NCBI RefSeq assembly: GCF_001941965.1
Contig: NZ_MKZO01000038.1
Location: forward strand, 1 to 52,012
Source of the DNA: Pseudomonas putida
GTDB lineage: Bacteria > Pseudomonadota > Gammaproteobacteria > Pseudomonadales > Pseudomonadaceae
Length of the DNA stretch: 52,012 bases
Direction: 5' to 3'
Translations under genes and position numbers: made by a program
Shown here: positions 50,153-52,012 of the stretch, piece after piece
Position numbering within the stretch: the stretch's first letter is position 1
How the letters are laid out: each line of letters starts with the position of its first letter
The notes under the pieces: model-generated
The model's database searches: none
What the model was told of the DNA's origin: nothing
The model's input: the letters and a program-made list of their open reading frames with translations, nothing else

Positions 50153-50703
50153 ACTTCAGTAGCAGCCACGCGGTCGCCCCAGCCCTAAACCAGTGGCCTC
50201 GGCCTTTCCGAGACTAGTGGAGAAAAACCAGAGAAAAATACTTCAGCCGGCCAATCGCCCAACTGGCTCGAAATCCGCGCTGTTTGAAAGAGCCGCGTTC
50301 AGAAAGCGACTGCGCTTCAAGGTTCGTTTTGCAAGCACAGCTCTTGCATCGGCTCGCAATCTCGTTTCTTCGGCAGCCCGCGTTTCCTGTTTTGTTTTTT
50401 TCACCTATTACTCTCCAATTGCCATGAGCTGCGGGAAGGAATGAGGTTCCACCCCGCACCAAGCGTCATGCGCTCGGAGCACGCTTCGAAGATCAGGATA
50501 CATCAAATTGTCCAACCGACGACCGCATGCAGATCGACTACGAACCAGACGGTCAATACAACCTGCCCACCCCCAAAACCTTTCGTTCGTGTCTCAAGCA
50601 AATGTGGACCAGGTCGGTTTGGGGCCTCGGACGACGGAAAATTACATATTTGCGCCTGATCGACCGAGCGATCTCATGTGAAAAACCAAGAAGAGGTCCA
50701 AGG
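50153..50703. other. Region without a supported gene; possible dispersed repeat
   Basis: Short open frames on both strands here have poor composition and no family match. The segment at about 50217-50310 (AGTGGAGAAAAACCAGAG onward) gives on the minus strand a peptide ending RASWAIGRLKYFSLVFLH, which I recall from many small hypothetical proteins in Pseudomonas; this points to a repeated non-coding element rather than a gene. The end of the region contains the ribosome site of the following broken gene (GAGG, 50693-50696). Confidence 0.4.
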
Positions 50704-51295
50704 ATAAAATTCATCGGATTCTCACTGATCGCTGCGGCAATCGCATCCCTCGGTGGCTGTGCCATGTACGAAAATGCCAAAAAGGCTCAAGTCGAGGGTG
50801 TCGGGACGGCGCAGTCAGCGGCGATTGACTACGAATTCAGGGCAGGCGGTCAGATGACGATCAAGCATGCCAATAGTGCGCCGCAGAAGTTCGCAAGCAC
50901 GGCCACTGCAACTGACAAGGTCTTTGCTGTCATGGACATGCCCTCCCTTGAGGCCGCCCCTCCCGGCTCGTTCGATGGGCAGCTCAATCAATCGACCAGG
51001 GAAGAAACCGTTCGCTACATGTCCACCGACACCGCTTCGCACGTTTCTACCGGAAAGGACCTTGAAGCGATTGGCTTGAACGCAATCGGCGGCAACGTTG
51101 GTTGCGCTGGCATGGCGTTGAGCCTGATTGGAGACTCTCCAAAGGTCGCCCCCCCGCGTTACCGTTGGGTTCGTGATCTGCTTCATCCCTGCTGTTGAAG
51201 GCCAGGACATGGCTGCGGACGTAGCCGGTTATGGGGCCCAGGTAGAGGCAATGTTCAACAAGAATGTGACAGAGTGGGTAATTGCACTGATGTGA
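50704..51295 (+). pseudogene. Frameshifted lipoprotein gene
   Basis: Reading from an ATA at 50704, with GAGG 7 nt upstream, gives a good lipoprotein signal: KFIGFSLIAAAIASLGGC with lipobox LGGC. No ATG, GTG or TTG is in that place, so the start may have mutated from ATG. The frame then runs to a C7 tract at 51149-51155, after which it ends early at 51198. One C fewer would continue as VTVGFVICFIPAVEGQ... to a stop at 51295, giving about 196 residues. The downstream peptide looks like real protein, so a +1 frameshift is likely. It could also be a sequencing error. Family unknown. Confidence 0.6.
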
Positions 51296-51322
51296 CCAGT
51301 CATTTGCATCGGATGTGACCAG
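51289..51322. repeat. Tandem direct repeat of 11 bp
   Basis: GATGTGACCAG occurs at 51289-51299 and 51312-51322, a period of 23 bp. A weaker relative, AATGTGACAG, lies at about 51263. Multiple short repeats of this type are found at the ends of some IS21-group elements, so it may be a remnant. Confidence 0.5.
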
Positions 51323-51677
51323 CGCACGGGTAAGTCTTGACCGGCAAGAACCGACCCATAGCTGCCCTTCACGGAGGACAGCTAGCGGGCAGAAGCGCTC
51401 GCTTGCTATCCAAGAAATCTGGGGGGACTCGGCAGTAACCAGATGATGTTCCCTCGCGTCTAAAGGGGGGCAGAAACTCTCTCTACTACTTCTGGCAGCC
51501 CTTGCCTACTTCGCTATTAAGCATGATGCTATCACCGTGAAATCATTGCATGCGGGCGTTACCAAGGAAGGTTTCCTTCACTAGAAGGCTTGATGCCTCC
51601 TCTTGTCTCTCTCGGTGCTACCAGCCAAAGGCACGCCAGCAGAAAGCTGCTGCGCACTGCTCTAAACGAGAGAGACG
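51323..51677. other. Region without a supported gene before the truncated right-end gene
   Basis: No coding sequence is supported. Two small hairpins are visible: AAGGAA-GGT-TTCCTT (about 51569-51583) and CAGCAG-AAAG-CTGCTG (51637-51652), the second 25 nt upstream of the next ATG. If the next gene is part of a reverse-transcriptase system, a structured RNA might be encoded here; I cannot show that from sequence alone. Confidence 0.35.
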
Positions 51678-51908
51678 ATGTCCATCATCAAAACGAAATA
51701 TCTGGTTTTACGCCCTCATGGTAAGACACTCATAGACATTGTCGTCCTTGCCCAAGCTTGGAAAAAGACCCAAGGCTTCATCCGTCGCCACAACTCCTAT
51801 GCTGATGTCCTTGAGCTTGATAGATCAACCGTTAACTTAGAACGGCAATTGATCGTGTGGGCCAGTGACATTGAGAAACCTCGGTTGTTGGCGCTGATGG
51901 AAAATTGA
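51678..51908 (+). pseudogene. Truncated gene fragment, possibly the N-terminus of a defence-type reverse transcriptase
   Basis: The 76-residue frame starts at ATG 51678 after GAGAGACG. Its first 69 residues look like real protein (LVLRPHGKTLIDIVVLAQAW, FIRRHNSYADVLELD). The last few, LLALMEN, are read from an IS-like end, so the gene was probably much longer. From memory the start resembles N-termini of long Pseudomonas proteins annotated as RNA-directed DNA polymerases; no catalytic motif is present in this fragment to prove it. The fragment lies in an AT-richer accessory segment. Confidence 0.4.
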
Positions 51909-52012
51909 CCCACCCTGCCGATTGAAATTTGACCCAGGGCGGATTGCTGATTTTGTTACCAGCAACTGTGGATAAGTCTACCAGCGCAGCTGCTGTTGCC
52001 CCCACTCCTTCG
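51886..52012. mobile_element. Probable IS21-family element end (runs off the window)
   Basis: From about TGTTGGCGCTGATGG the sequence carries two near-identical boxes, AAAATTGACCCA (51901-51912) and AAATTTGACCCA (51925-51936), separated by CCCTGCCGATTG. Repeated TTGACCCA boxes at a TG... end are typical of Pseudomonas IS21-group elements, as I recall them. The transposase genes would lie beyond the right edge. Confidence 0.55.

Noticed and set aside
50193..50462. Small open frames on both strands (83 and 82 codons)
   Set aside because: No ribosome site, biased composition, mutually overlapping on opposite strands, and one resembles a commonly mis-annotated repeat translation.
1..52012. tRNA, rRNA and replication-origin features
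   Set aside because: I scanned for tRNA-like TTCGA/GGTTC arms with CCA-type stems, rRNA blocks and DnaA-box clusters and saw none that I could support.

Overview
The window looks like a chromosomal segment of a Pseudomonas of the P. putida/P. fluorescens lineage. The evidence is high GC, the gene order nrdR-ribD-ribC-ribBX-ribH-nusB-thiL-pgpA-ribA near dxs-ispA-xseB, the zinc operon followed by oprG, and six paired REP sequences of the type common in these species. Both ends look like eroded accessory DNA: the left end holds an IS5-type transposase that cuts off hsdS, and the right end holds what looks like an IS21-type end that cuts off another gene.

Positions 1-8533 are a defence-island-like block. 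A type I restriction-modification remnant (hsdM and 3'-truncated hsdS) follows a tightly coupled three-gene operon on the same strand: a dynamin-like GTPase related to CrfC/RdcA, a YjcZ/RdcB-like partner, and a patatin-like phospholipase. A divergent WYL-domain regulator, of the type that controls phage-defence loci, sits upstream, with a candidate operator between. This is the strongest candidate for an undescribed system in the window.

Positions 8534-16860 form a plant-signal-type quorum locus resembling the PipR system: a LuxR-family solo flanked by two proline-iminopeptidase-like hydrolases and followed by a complete peptide-type ABC importer (two permeases, two ATPases, one binding protein). 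Two 20-bp elements with matching ends lie about 60 bp upstream of the two hydrolase genes and are likely targets of the regulator.

Positions 16861-20520 carry an MBOAT acyltransferase and two SGNH-fold proteins, probably for O-acetylation of a surface glycan. Positions 20521-34541 are core metabolism: isoprenoid synthesis (xseB-ispA-dxs), vitamin B12 uptake (btuB, a BtuF-like protein), and riboflavin and thiamine synthesis with nusB, pgpA and nrdR. Positions 34652-42223 hold housekeeping genes (lipoprotein, methyltransferase, CnoX-type thioredoxin), a zinc-responsive ABC operon with a Zur-like site, oprG with a well-placed ANR box, and two nucleotide-sugar genes.

Positions 43100-48781 carry amino-acid-related genes: an Fe(II)/2-oxoglutarate oxygenase, a TSUP transporter, an HTH regulator, an AGCS symporter and a type I asparaginase. 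After a strong terminator at about 48941 the DNA becomes AT-richer. It holds a divergent XRE regulator/unknown gene pair around a perfect operator-like repeat, a frameshifted lipoprotein gene, and a gene fragment ending in the IS21-like end.
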